Source: Scilla litardierei (Eukaryota > Streptophyta > Magnoliopsida > Asparagales > Asparagaceae). Taken from it: DNA of 64,000 bases. The position numbers and the translations under genes are program-made. The stretch lies in contig CM061142.1 of the NCBI GenBank assembly GCA_030789695.1, positions 149,565,266 through 149,629,265 on the forward strand. Direction: 5' to 3'. Positions 19,795 through 31,287 of this stretch are shown one piece after another (within the stretch, counting starts at the first letter, position 1; the number at the start of each line of letters is the position of its first letter). Below the pieces are notes generated by a model, which saw nothing but the letters and a program-made list of their open reading frames with translations, searched no databases and was not told the origin of the DNA.

Positions 19795-21315
19795 CTAATG
19801 ACGCAGAAAACGAAACAATTAGACTCATAGCTTAGGGCTCAGATGTCGAAATTATTTGTTGGACAATCTTGCATTATTATCGTTATCCCGATATTTACAG
19901 TTACAGAGGGACCTGCATGGGCCACCACTAAAACCTGTCACGACCCGCTTCCCTAAAATGGAGGCGAGACGTGAAAAAGGTCCGCACTGGAGTGGAGCGG
20001 TGAAGCCCCAAACCCGATAAGCGTCAATTTAGTATAGCAGGTCCCTGTAATTGCAATCGAAACAACAACAATAATAATATAAGACGGATAAGAAACACCA
20101 ATCCCAAGGGTTGTCCACAAATATTCAACATCACAGAAAAGCCACCAGGCTAAAAAGAAAGAGTCTAAGGCCCAGAACAAGGCCAAACAAAAGCAACGAC
20201 ATAAATAAGTATAGGTGCCACGCACCAATAACAAAACAACTGTCTAACAAAATAAAGCACAACGGAGACACTAGGACTGGTCCCCAGTGTCCGCGTACTC
20301 CCCGTCCAACACGGGCTCAAGCTCGGCGTCCGCAAACACCTCACCCTCAGCGGGCAACTCAGGCTCAAGGTCTAACATGCGTCACCCAAAAGAGAAAGGG
20401 GCACATGTCAGCAAGTCTAAAAAGACTTGGGCAAGGAAACTGAAAGTAACTAGCAACCTAGCACTTGTAATATTAAGCAATGACATGGCAGTTAAGTATG
20501 ATGCAACAGTTTAAAAGAGGCAAGCATGCACAATGTAGCAAAAGCTACCAAAACACTAATCACTTATCATTTAACACTTATCACTTAGTGCATAGAGAGT
20601 CCACCTGCTGGGCAGCTCGTGGCTCAGGCCGCTTATCTCTATCACTAATAATCATTTGTGCACTAGAGAGTCCACCTGCTGGCCGGAGTGGCGGATCAGG
20701 CCAACTCGGGCTCAGGCCGCTTATCTCTTACCCCACCCATATGTGTCGAGCGTTGGGGTTTTCAACTCACTGAGCTCGCTTCTGGATCACGAGCCAGGAA
20801 GTGTAATTGGCATAGGGTTGTGCCCGCAACGCAGGTGCCTAGCCGGTAACCGAGCGTTGGGATTTCCAACTACAGGGCTCGCTTCTGGAACACGAGCCAG
20901 GAAGTATAATATCGTAGCGTGTGCTACACAATCACAATAATTAATCACTATGCAACGACATGAACAAATGATTGCGTACCGTTAATTGAATTTAAACGTG
21001 ACATACAAGCATGATGAGGGTGACGGACCAAGCTTCGTTGTCAAGCTAGGTCAATGGCGTATAAACGGCTATCCTTTCACCGTTTAGTCTCTTTTACGCT
21101 AAAACAAGGTAATGGCCTAAGACATGGCCCAAATCAAGAGATGCAAGTTTCACTTGCCTATCACCGAGGATGACGGTTACGAAAGTTCGTTTCCGCGAAT
21201 GCTAGGCTACGGGGAATCGCTGTTATGGGGAACAATCATCAAAACACAAGTATTTTATTAGGGTTTCATAAAAATTACAATAGGATATGAAAACAACGGT
21301 AGATCGATTTCTTAC
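19795..21315 (-). other. Predicted 1521-nt leader intron of element A
   Basis: Donor CTCTCG/GTAAGAAAT inside the 5' LTR and acceptor TTTTCTGCGTCATTAG directly before the gag ATG, with a branch-point-like TCTAAT about 30 bases upstream. Splicing would remove most of R/U5, the primer region and the leader, leaving a short messenger that starts at gag. Positionally equivalent signals exist in B, C and E. Confidence 0.55.
19901..20050 (-). promoter_or_regulatory. U5-leader stem and primer region of element A
   Basis: The arm GCAGGTCCCTGTAA (plus, 20037-20050, inside the LTR) is complementary to TTACAGAGGGACCTGC (19901-19916, leader) with a two-base bulge. The LTR end and the putative primer site GTGGTGGCCCATGCAGG lie between and beside them. 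The usual initiator Met primer sequence is absent. The stem resembles the U5-leader stems of retroviral RNA; the role is inferred. Confidence 0.6.
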
Positions 21316-21592
21316 CGAGAGGAGGCGGAAGGAATACTCCGGGGAACCCTAGGACCAGATCTGGAGAAGATTGGAGAAGTTTGGGGAAACTAGGGTTTAG
21401 GGGGATTTTGGGGATTTGATGGGTTTTGGTGATATTTTGGGGAAGATTAGAAGTAGATAGGGTGAATGGGTGGATTGGATGATGGATTTAGGGTTTGGAA
21501 TGAGGGATTGAAGCTTGGAGGAAGATGGGGGCTCAATGGAGGAGAAACTAGGGCTTAGGGTCGTGTTGGAGAAGATGAAAACGTTTGGGTTG

Positions 21593-21604
21593 GGTATTTA
21601 TAGG
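21593..21604 (-). promoter_or_regulatory. TATA box of element A, 5' LTR
   Basis: Minus strand CCTATAAATACCC, about 45 bases downstream of the palindrome array. The 3' LTR copy lies at 14445-14456. First-exon length from here to the donor is about 250 bases. Confidence 0.75.
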
Positions 21605-21645
21605 TTGGGCTGGCGGCTGCCCAGAAATTAGGGTTTTAACACTGG

Positions 21646-22063
21646 TTAGTCGGTCAAAGAACAACCACTGACCGACTAGTTTGGCAACTAGTCGGTCGGT
21701 CGACCAACGCAGACCGACTAAGTGTAAACAGTAACTCCTGAACGAAAATAGGATTCTAGAGTTAGTCGGTCCATGAACAAGTACTGACCGACTAGTTTGG
21801 AAACTAGTCGGTCGATGAACGTTCTTAGACCGACTAAGAGTAAACAGTAACTGATACAAAAATAATATGATGAGTTAGTCGGTTCAAGAAGCATTGATGA
21901 CCGACTAGTTTGCAACCTAGTCGGTCAACCAACGTTCTTAGACCGACTAACGATAAACAGTAACTCCTGAGAAAATTTAGAAAGCTCACTAGTCGGTCCA
22001 AGAAGGATTGCCGACCGACTGGATCGTCATCTAGTCGGTCGGTGGCCCTTCTTACACCGGCTA
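21646..22063. repeat. TAGTCGGTC palindrome array in the 5' LTR of A
   Basis: Copy of the 3' array with the same four composite units. Hairpin one loops are CA-rich (CATGAACAAGTACT). Hairpin two loops keep AACGTTCTTA, which is shared with C and with part of B. Confidence 0.93.
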
Positions 22064-22334
22064 ATGAGCACAGAAAAGTACCGATACGGAGCGCGAGGCC
22101 CCGGCATCGATTCCTAAGACTCCTAGGCTTGATCTAACAGTTAGATATGACCGTTATGAAGTCCGTCACGAGTGACATACTTCGAAATCGACAATCCTAA
22201 GGAAGGAGCGAGAAAATACGACGAATCGATCGAAAATGAAAACTACGGAGACGAAAACCACACAAGAGGAGAAAATCCACCAAAACATATATTATTTTAT
22301 AATAAATTCAGATACACGAAAAGCAGTCGTTACA

Positions 22335-23064
22335 ACGTCTGACCAGTTGACCAACCATCTTCGAACACTTCACCAGACGTCTAATGACTATGATTTTCTG
22401 CCTGTTTATAGCCGTTAGATTGCGATTTGTGGGGTTTTCTTCTTGGTTTCTGTGCAATTTTGGGTGCTTATTTAAGACATGATTGTGGTACATTTTGGCA
22501 CCAATGCTATTGATATAAAACTAATTTTAGAGCCAAATCCAAGAGCAATTTCTTTCTCTCATTTATTTCGTTCACGTAGAAAAGTGTTATACATTGACCC
22601 TTGCATCAAGAGAGAAAGTTTTCCAAGTGCAACCAAGCTCAATTTCAACACTTTGGCTTTTCACACGTTATGCCTTAATTCTTCACATAGGTAAATCTAT
22701 TCAAGGCATATGTAAGTGTGTTATTGTATTTACAATTTTGTTTTAACCTAGGTCTCGGGGTGTGAGATTATTTTGTAGGGTTAATCCAATTGGAGGGTTA
22801 CTCCATTTTTTGGTGGGCTACTTCTTTGTATCCTTAGAGGGTTACTCCTTGGATTGTCCTGGTTAGGGATTTTACTCTTGTAAGAGTCTTGGTGCCTCGG
22901 TTATTTATCATTATGGGAAATCCACAGCTCAGGTTATGAGGGTGGGACTGGAGTAGGCATTGTCGAACCAGGATATTTTGTGTGTTTGTGTTTGCCATTA
23001 TCTTTGTGACTGTGTTACAATTAATATTCTGCATTTGCTTAATTGTTTTATGATCGCTTCGGGA
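22335..23064 (+). repeat. Copia-type LTR fragment F, right part
   Basis: Resumes the AGACGTCT-type array (to about 22384). It then shows a TATA-like GCTTATTTAAG at 22466-22476 and, further on, GGAGTAGGCATTGTCGAACC, the style of a copia LTR 3' part in plus orientation. It therefore points away from the left part, which looks minus-oriented. It ends where element G begins, with no recognisable LTR end. Confidence 0.5.
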
Positions 23065-24785
23065 TGTACTCCCAAAACAATATAGTTTTACCGCAATCGT
23101 ACGGTTAAGTGGTGAGCGGGTATCGAATCACGGGAAGGAACTATTGGTTTTATAGTGATTACTCGGCGGAGGTGAAACGATGATCAAGAAATAGGGGTGC
23201 CACAGTTATGCAAAGTATTATTTATAAATTCAATTAATAAAAATGCATAGGGATTGGGAATCCTCACTATAGATCTCAAGCATCAATGTGAAATATGAAT
23301 CTCAATATCACTACTCTTGGGTTAAGGTGAACTTGTTGCAACTAGGTTGTGAACCAACGCACACTCTCGCGCTACGCGAGTCTATAGCAACCTAAACTAG
23401 AGCCTCGCTCTTGCACAAGCCTAGTTCAAACTCTAGCATTAAGATCTACAATATTGTTCAATTCCAACTCAAGCTCTCTCTCACGCAACATGAGTTCGAA
23501 TCTAAATCGTGATAGTTCGTATTCGTTTCACCGTCGTACAAACGAATATAATTGTAGAAATATAATAAATATGGTAGCTTTGGTCGCTCTCGCACACCAA
23601 TTCTAGGGAATCTAGATTATAGATTTAAATCGAATATGTAGGGCTTCCCATAGATCAAGATCCTCTCTCGAGCTCTCATGATCCAATGGAAATCCCTATC
23701 TATCCGTAGTAAATCGATCACAATCTAAACTTTTTACAAGTTTAGCAACATGGGTTTTCATTAGATTTCATATATCAAACCCTAGATCCATAGGGTTCAT
23801 CGCTTTGTCCTAGAGCAAGGAGATTACTCACGATTCATCATAGAAAAAGTAATAGAGTGGAGAAGTGCAGGGAATTCATCGTAGAAATCAGACCCAAATA
23901 GAAATTTAGCATAAAAACAAGAACTTGCAAAAGTTTAGACAAACCAATGATGTTCAAGCTCCAAACAATACGAAAATTCAAATATTGCACTTCAATCCTC
24001 TCGCGAAAATAAGATAGAACAAAGGTATTTTTCCTAAGAACTATAGCTATGTCGTCTCTCCTCTGACGGCTCTCAAAAATAGCTATTTATACTAACTTAA
24101 AACATCCAAAAATCCTGAAAAAATACCCCCAGACGGCTGGAAAAACCCTATGTCGAAACTGGGCCGGCAGCGCACTCGGCTGAGTGGAAATGTCACTCGG
24201 CCGAGTGGCTCTTCTGTGGAAAATCGGGGAAAATCTGCCTTCTGTACTGTTCAGGCCACTCAGTCGAGTGAGCTTCTCACTTGGTTGAGTGGGGTCTTCT
24301 GCAGAACTCTCCAAAATCGCTGTTCTATTCGATAAATTTCTGTCTCCACTCGATCGAGTAGGCTTCTCACTCGGTCGAGTGGGAATTCCACGCGGTCGAG
24401 TAAATTGTCTCTTCTTCTTTCAGCTGGAGATGGATGTGTCAGCGCCACTCGGTCGAGTGAGCTGTCTCACTTGGCCGAGTAGGTTGCTGCTTCTTCATAA
24501 TCTCCTCCTTCTCGCTCTTTTCTCCATTCTCTTGCCTTTCTTCCTCTTCTTCTCGTCATCAAGCGCCATTAGCTTCTAGATATCATCGTGATTGACGCTC
24601 CGACACGCGTGTATGTGCTCATAGCTTCAAATTTCTCCCAATTGCTCCATATTTCCTGAAATCCAACGAAACATGACAATAGTGAAATTCATCGTAAAAT
24701 CGTCGTTTAAACGTTAAATTTGGGATACGAGCAATCATTATGTCATAAAAAATGCAGAAATAAAGTGTAAAATATGAGCATATCA
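23065..24785 (-). repeat. LTR of Tat/Ogre-like element G (probable 3' LTR)
   Basis: In minus reading it starts TGATATGCTCATATTTTAC directly after a purine-rich tract, and ends with GATTCGATACCCGCTCACC and the GTACGATTGCGG region, a style common in Tat-type plant LTRs. It holds a CACTCGGTCGAGTG array at 24173-24481 and a TATA-like AGTATAAATAGCT at 24081-24094 just downstream of it. The left boundary at 23065 is approximate. No coding sequence is present. Confidence 0.5.
24173..24481. repeat. CACTCGGTCGAGTG palindrome array in G
   Basis: About ten palindromes of the type CACTCGGCCGAGTG, CACTCGATCGAGTA and CACTTGGTTGAGTG, spaced 8-45 bases. The array is placed upstream of the G TATA-like box in minus reading. 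Confidence 0.85.
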
Positions 24786-25803
24786 AAATCCCCCAAGCTT
24801 ACCTCTTACTCGTCCTCGAGGAAGATAAGTAAAAAGTTAACTTGGTGAATGAAATGAAAAATCAAATAAATAGAGAAGAAGGCGAAGAGTGGAAATGCTA
24901 GGATCATTCTCTTGGAACTCGAATTCGCTTACTCAAATGCACCAATAAGGAATATAAACATCACTAAAGCTCTTATTTCGATATCATTTCATATGGGGTA
25001 CACTTAATAAAAAAACTGAGAACAACGCGAATCTTATGAAATATGAAATTATTTTAAAGTTAAGCATCGTCCAAGGTAGGGAAAATAATATACATAATCA
25101 TAGACAACACACTTTTCAATTGACTGCTTCTATTTGGAGTATGAGAGATATCACACAATTCAAAGCAATAAGAATAGAAAGATATGGTTTCATGAATTTC
25201 ATGTCAAATTTTCAATTCATAGATGTCGTTATACCTGAAGTCATGTCCCTAAGTATTAGAGATTACCGAGCTTAGGTCGTCATGCACATATAAGTAATCA
25301 TTGTCTCTCACATCATTGGATTTCATTCCCCCACAAGCTTATCTATAAGCATGGTAGCATCGAGTATGGAACATAAAGTCTCTTCCCAACTTTTGTAGCT
25401 CTATATAAAGAAAGCAAAACGAACGAAAAGAAAGCAAGGGATTGTGTACATACAATGAAGTTCTCATTTTCTCTCTTTTTTCTTTTTTCTTTTTTCTTTT
25501 TTCTTTTTTTTTATTTTTCTTTTTCTTTTATACACAAGTAAATCCCATAGAAATATGCATACATATACATTATTTTTATTTTGAGCTTTTGGGAACATGG
25601 AGCTTATTTATTTTGCAAGGGAAAGATGCACGAATAAGAAATCACTTTAGGGAAAGATCACCAATGATAATATGTATAGAAATGTAGTTCAAGATATGTG
25701 GAGAAAGAATATATCATATCACCCAGCAGGGTAATGTCATCTACTCAGTTTGATTTCTAAAAGTAGATTAGCAATCGGTCCCAGAATTAGATCCCCGGGT
25801 GGA
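24786..25803 (-). other. Internal or flanking sequence of G, with polypurine tract
   Basis: Next to the LTR the minus strand reads GTAAGCTTGGGGGATTT, a polypurine tract preceded by CTCGAGGACGAGTAAGAGG, a sequence style I associate with the 3' end of Tat/Athila/Ogre elements. The remainder is AT-rich without a credible ORF and contains a T/C-rich microsatellite. No 5' LTR matching G was found, so G is truncated. Confidence 0.45.
25471..25540. repeat. T/C-rich microsatellite
   Basis: Repeats of TTTTTTC followed by a pure T run and TTTTTC units. Low complexity; no function implied. Confidence 0.9.
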
Positions 25804-26428
25804 TGTCGTTTTACTGCTAGTGCACGGTATAAACAGCAGCGAGCGGGGTATCGTATCCATAGGAGGCGGTGTCATACTACTTCTCTACTCCTAGGCTGGC
25901 CTAGGCTTCGGGTTTTATTAGTGGAGATGGGTTATGGAGTGTCGTAATGGTGATGGATGTGGGATGCGAGGGTGTCACTTGGCAATACACGTCAAAACAC
26001 AAGAGAAAACAAATAAAACAAAGATAAACGAATGAGGGGACATATCACTAGGATATCGGAAATCCCCACTAGGGCTTTCGAGTATGGATAACAGATTAAT
26101 GATCCTTTCGTCGAACGACGAATGCGGGTAGGAGTGTCATATCCAGAGATGGGAACGAGTACTTGACTTTCGTCGTCCTACTCATCTAATGCACCCCTAA
26201 GCAGAGCCGTGCTTTCATAATCGGCTTTGCACGGGAATGCGTGCATTACGCTAGACACTTGGTTCACGTATCATAAATCCTTAACCACTCTCTTGATTTA
26301 CGGACTGGGATACCATGCTACGATTGGTTCGAGCAGTCGGGCTACTCTCGTAGTCCCGACTAGCGGATCGGGGGTTAGGAATCAACCCTAGTGCACTAGT
26401 CACTCTCGAAATCACGAACCCTAGGAGA
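25804..26428 (-). repeat. LTR fragment K, left part (R/U5 side)
   Basis: Starts TGTCGTTTTACTGC and contains GGGGTATCGTATCCATAGG, similar in style to the end of the G LTR but not the same family. It is cut at 26428 by element E and continues at 62907. The flanking GGAGA on both sides is the E target duplication. Confidence 0.5.
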
Positions 26429-28463
26429 TGTCACACCCCGCTCTCCTAAGTACGGGAGGCGTAGCTGACGAGGCCGTCGTAGTATTCAGACTCAGGCTTC
26501 GAGCCCTCTTATCTAAATACTACTAGGCATTTTGTGTGTGTGGTTAAATCAAATAATTGAACAGGCCACTGCAACAACACTGGAATAGTACAACAGAAAG
26601 TAAAGTACTCCAACAGATATTAAAATTCGCAGTACTGAAAGAAAGTACAACAACATAGAATAAAAGTACTGGAATAAATAGAAGTAAACAGAACTGAAGT
26701 AAAATTACTGATTAAATTAATTAAAGTTAAACACTGTTTCTGATTTGGAACCCGGATAAACCGTAGGACGCTAAGGAAGCAGACTTCACCCAGGGTGGGT
26801 GAAAAAGTAGTACCACTCTAGCGACATGTGCACTGGAGGGGCCTCTCGTAACTCTGTACCCGAACGGACAAGGTATAAGAGCGAGACTCATCTCGGTTTT
26901 TCTTGGGACAAACACAGAAAACCATCATTTACCGACATGGTGCGACACGAGCACACCAGCGGCCTCTCTAGCCCTCTCAAACTCCCCTTTCGGGGGGCGA
27001 CACATCGGGCGAGATATGCTACTACTGTTCACTCCTTAACACCTAAAATTTACCCTTGTTCCCCCAAACAAACATCCGGAGTCTCGCCCATTTTAGAATG
27101 GATTGAGCGCTCCCGATGTCAAACTCTCTGCTCACTCTCAGTTTTTAGAATGTTTCATCATTGTATCTCATCGTTGTTTTCGACAACGATTCGTTAGCGA
27201 TCTCAACTACCGCTTTTACTTCATCATTACACTTATCTCTTATCCTCATCATCACATAGAGCACGCCATATCATAGCATGATAACTGAAATTGAACAAAA
27301 ACATAAAATAGCAAATTATGGCATGATAGTAATGTAAAACTTGAATCTGTCTAAACAGTTACATTAGAAAGAATAGCCAGGTTGACCTAACTACCGTCAG
27401 TTTTAGCCTATGTTCTCTTCACGAAAGTTGTAGATCTATGGTTTCTACTCAATCAAACCAAATTTCAGAGAAAAATTCCAAGTATATGAATTATAGTGAT
27501 TTTTCTCATAACAGGCATAATTTCAGTCTCTAGAATCAGAAACTGAGGCATTTTCAAGTCCAAATTACTACTAATTAAAGGCCAAGTAGAATTTTGAAAA
27601 AATAATAATTTGAAGAGCTTGAAGCCAGCTTTCCAACGGCACCAAGATTACAATATTTTATTAAGTGTACATGGATTTCTGCTCATTTTACTGAAAGGTG
27701 TCCAGACTGTCTAAAAACAGACCAGTTTCAGAAACTGAATTTTTACCCTACTTTTCAGTTCGAATTTGCAAAACTTGTAAACGTGAAAGTTGTTAAGGGC
27801 TTCAATATGTACAACATATATGTTTTTCATGCATTTTCATGTAGCTAATTAGGTGCAGCAAGCTACCAAAGTCTCAACCAGTTCTGAGCAAATTTCAGCA
27901 TGTTATTCATCTAGCTAATTACATGTTTAACATCTAATTTACAGAAATAAGGCTAACCATTACAACATGAGATTGAGATACAATTCAACATGATGTCCAC
28001 CACTTAAACAAAAACTATTTTCCAAATCCAAATTGAGTTCCTACACAAAATTTTATAGCATGCTAACTTAAATTAAAACCCTAATTCTAAAACTAAATAC
28101 TACTAAGAATGATAGGAGCTCTACCTTAAAAGTCCTCCAAAAATTTCTCTTGCCCTTCTTAGTCCTTGATAAACTTGGGCTCCTAGTCTCCTTCAATCAC
28201 CTAGCTTTGGCCTTCAAAAATTGGATTTTTGGAGAGTATTTGGTGAGAATTTGATGTTGGAATGATGGGGAAAATTTTGCGGCTCTTAGTAGTTGAAAAG
28301 GGGAATATTTGGAAGGGTGTTTGGTGGAGGAACAATGAAGCAAAGAGATGAAAGAGGGAGAGCAAATTCGGCTAAATTGGGGAACGAGAGGGAGAGTGAG
28401 AGAGTGTGTGATTTTTACGCATTTACGCATCGATACGCGTACATTGAAATTGGGGTCATTACA
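26429..28463 (-). repeat. 3' LTR of element E
   Basis: 2035 bases. Compared with the 5' LTR it lacks about 350 bases near the right end (the counterpart of about 62515-62870) and keeps about 72 bases (27711-27782) that the 5' LTR lacks. No palindrome array of the kind seen in other elements was recognised. Confidence 0.9.
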
Positions 28464-28477
28464 TCCTGCCCCCTTTA
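28464..28477 (-). promoter_or_regulatory. Polypurine tract of element E
   Basis: Minus strand AAAGGGGGCAGGA adjoins the 3' LTR and corresponds in place to the tracts of A, B and C. Confidence 0.75.
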
Positions 28478-28571
28478 AAATAAATTCCGTCCTCGGAATT
28501 TCAAAATAAGGGAGAAAAACTCTCTATACAATACATCATCTAGCAACAACAAAATTACATCAAACAAACTA

Positions 28572-31287
28572 GTGAGGGTACTTCTCTCTCATCTCATCCT
28601 TGAGTTCCCAGGTAGACTCTCCTGGTGACTCTCGGTGCCACATAACCCTCACCAGATTGATTGATTTCTTCCTCAGCATCTTCTACCTTCGGTCTAGAAT
28701 GGACACAGGCTACTGGTCATAGGACAAGTCTGGTCGCACTTCAATCTCTGAGAAGTCGACGACATGATCAGGATTACACATTTCCTGAGTTGCGATATGT
28801 GAAACACATTATGTACTCCTTCAAGAGATGCTGGCAAGGCAATTCTATAATCTACCTCTCCAACATGAGCTAAGACTTTGAAAGGTCCAATATATCTTGG
28901 GCTCAGCTTTCCTCGTCTTCCAAAACGGATTAGCCCTCGTGTTGGTGAAATCTTCAAAAATACTAGCTCGCGTGGCTGAAACTCTAAGTGTCGCCTCTTC
29001 GTATTTGCCCAATGCTTATAATGGTCTTGGGCTATGCGAAGATTATCCCTGACAACTCTCACAACTTCCATTGTTTCAGCGATCATATCCGGACCGAACA
29101 ATTCACGATCTCCAACATCATCCCAACTAAGAGGAGATCGGCACTTCCTCCCATACAGAGCTGCAAATGGTGCCATGCCTACACTAGCTTGATAACTATT
29201 ATTGTAAGCAAACTCTACCAGATGTAGATGTTCATCCCAAGAGCCCTTGAAATCCAGCATGCACGCCCTCAATATATCTTCTAGGATCTGAATTGTCCTC
29301 TCCGACTGATTACTGATTGTGGATGGTATGCAGTGCTGAAACTCAGTTGCTTTCCCAAGCTAGCCTACAGACTTCTCCAAAAGTGAGATGTGAATTAAGT
29401 GTCACGGTCGGAGACTATGCATTCAGGTAGTCCGTGAAGCCTCATGATTTCCTGCATACACGACTTATTCAGAATCTAGACCAACAATAAAACAAATAGA
29501 GATATAAAACAAGAAACCTCACCTCCATATATCTCTTAGCAAGATGGTCTGTCGACTGGCCCACTCGAAAAGGTATGAAGTGAGCGGATTTGGTCAATCG
29601 ATCAACGATTATCCAAATAACATCATATCCTCGAGGAGTACGAGGTAAGCCAGTTACGAAATCCCTCGTCACATACTGCCACTTCCACTCTGGAATCGAA
29701 AGAGGCTGCAAAAGACCTGCCGTTCTTTGGTGCTCGGCCTTGAGTTGCTGACAAGTCAACCATGAAGCTACACTACTAGCCACACTACGCTTCATGCCAT
29801 GCCACCAAATATGCTACCGCAAATCACGATACATTTTGGTGCCTCCAGGATGGATAGAATAGGGTGAGATATGAGCTTCTTTCAACGGTTCATCCCGAAT
29901 GTCACTTGATGGCACACAAATTCTGCTCCCAAAACGCAGAGACCCATCTTCATAAATACAGAAATCATTACGAAGTCCGGCCTCTGTCTGCTCTCGAATT
30001 TTCTTCAGCTTCTCATCTCCAAACTGAGCTACCTTAATTCTCTCAACTAAACCAGATTGAACCTGCAAATTCATCATCACTACTGTTGAACCAGGTAAGA
30101 CAACTCCAATCTCCATCTGTCGAATATTACCCCAAAGTTCTCTCTGTGTCGTCAACGTCATCACTGTCGGCATGTGACTAAGAGCATCAGGCACTACATT
30201 GACTTTTTCAGGTTGATACTGAAGATCTATATCATAATCAGCCATCAACTCGAGCCATCTGCGCTGCCTCATATTCAGCTCTTTCTGAGTGAAGCCTACT
30301 TCAAACTCTTGTGATCAGTGTATATCTTTACACGTTCACCCGAAGAAAATGCCTCCACAACTTCAATGCAAATACCACTGCTGCTAACTTCAAGTCATGC
30401 GTAGGATAGTTCCTCTCATGCGTCTTCAACAACCTAGAAGCATAGGCTACTACCCTACCATACTGATGGAGTACACATCCTAATCCTCTGCTTGACGCGT
30501 CATAGAAAATCTCATATCCACCTGAATGGTCTGGAATCATCAGGACATGTGTAATGATCAATCTATGCTTTAATTCATCAAATGCTCACTGACATTCCTC
30601 TGACCAATTGTAAACAATATTCTTCTTGGTTATATGAGTCATCAGTGCAACGATCTTAGAGAAATCCTTGATGAACTTCCTGTAGTACCCAGCCAATCCC
30701 AAGAAACTTCTAATCTCTGTAACTGACTTAGGAACTGGCCACTTCTCAACTGTAACAACCTTCTCTGGATCTACAGCTATCCCATCTCCAGATACAACAT
30801 GTCCAAGAAAGGAAACTTTGGTCAGCCAGAACTAACACTTGCTATAATTAGCATATAACTGGTGCTGCCTCAGAGTTTCCAAGACTATCTTCAGATACTC
30901 CGCATGATCTTTATTTGACCTTGAGTACACCAAAATATCGTCAATGAAGACGACCACAAACTTATCCAAGTACTCATAGAAGACTTGGTTCATCAATCTC
31001 ATGAATGTGGCTGGTGCATTAGTAACGCCAAAAGGCATCACTAAAAACTCATAATAACCATAACAGGTTCGAAATGAAGTCTTCGGAAAATCTGATCCTC
31101 TGACCTTCACCTGGTGATACCCACTTCTCAAATCCAGCTTCGAATATACACGCGATCCACCCAGCTGATCGAAGATGTCATCAATCCTAGTAAGAGGATA
31201 CTTGTTCTTCACAGTAACCATGTTCAATTCCCGGTAGTCGATGCACATCCTTCGAGATCCATCCTACTTATTCACCAAAAGCACTGG
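28572..31287 (-). pseudogene. Ty3/gypsy Pol of element E, RT to integrase part
   Basis: Starts at the B insertion. The minus strand reads the RT segments [14 protein letters not shown]-type SGYHQV and [13 protein letters not shown] (FIDD intact). RNase H follows as [15 protein letters not shown], then the integrase zinc region EAHISPYSIHPGG and SWLTCQQ, where the first Cys is replaced. The core has RDFVTGLPR, and the C-terminal module is GPFKVLAHVGEVDYRIALP. A TAG replaces Lys just before DGSRRM, and several frameshifts and stops break it (near 30830, 30570, 30290, 29813, 29300 and 28790). A chromodomain-like end is readable to about 28572. Confidence 0.85.
29452..29522 (-). other. Predicted 71-nt integrase intron in element E
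   Basis: Donor ATGGAG/GTGAGG and acceptor TATGCAG/GAAATC. Joining gives RYME-EIMRLHG in frame. It is at the same codon junction as in B and C. Confidence 0.65.

Larger units (their letters stand above)
12788..22334 (-). mobile_element. Ty3/gypsy retrotransposon A, complete and young
   Basis: Two LTRs of 2399 bases each flank gag and pol in minus orientation, and a perfect five-base duplication ACGTC lies at 12783-12787 and 22335-22339. By eye I count about six differences between the LTRs, which indicates recent insertion. Gene order protease, reverse transcriptase, RNase H, integrase, with a chromodomain-like C-terminus, places it in the Tekay/Del-like chromoviruses. It interrupts the palindrome array of F. 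Two point stops lie in pol. Confidence 0.97.
19936..22334 (-). repeat. 5' LTR of element A
   Basis: 2399 bases, TGTCACGACC..CGTTACA, next to the leader and gag start, hence the 5' LTR. U3 (22334 to about 21600) contains the palindrome array; R/U5 contains the splice-donor-like site at 21316/21315. Confidence 0.97.

Noticed and set aside
22335..22339. Array boxes as the reason for insertion of A at ACGTC
   Set aside because: Only one insertion is seen in that array, and the other elements have unrelated target duplications, so no target preference can be claimed.
25471..25540. T-rich run as a terminator
   Set aside because: It is a long microsatellite of TTTTTTC units with no RNA gene in front of it.
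23065..26428. G and K as the two LTRs of one element with a 1-kb internal region
   Set aside because: Their sequences and palindrome words differ too much to be LTR partners; only the general layout is alike.
26429..28463. Promoter-side palindrome array in the E LTR
   Set aside because: Only a few ACG-containing inverted words occur near its U3 end (for example AATACGTATC in the 5' copy); not enough to call an array.
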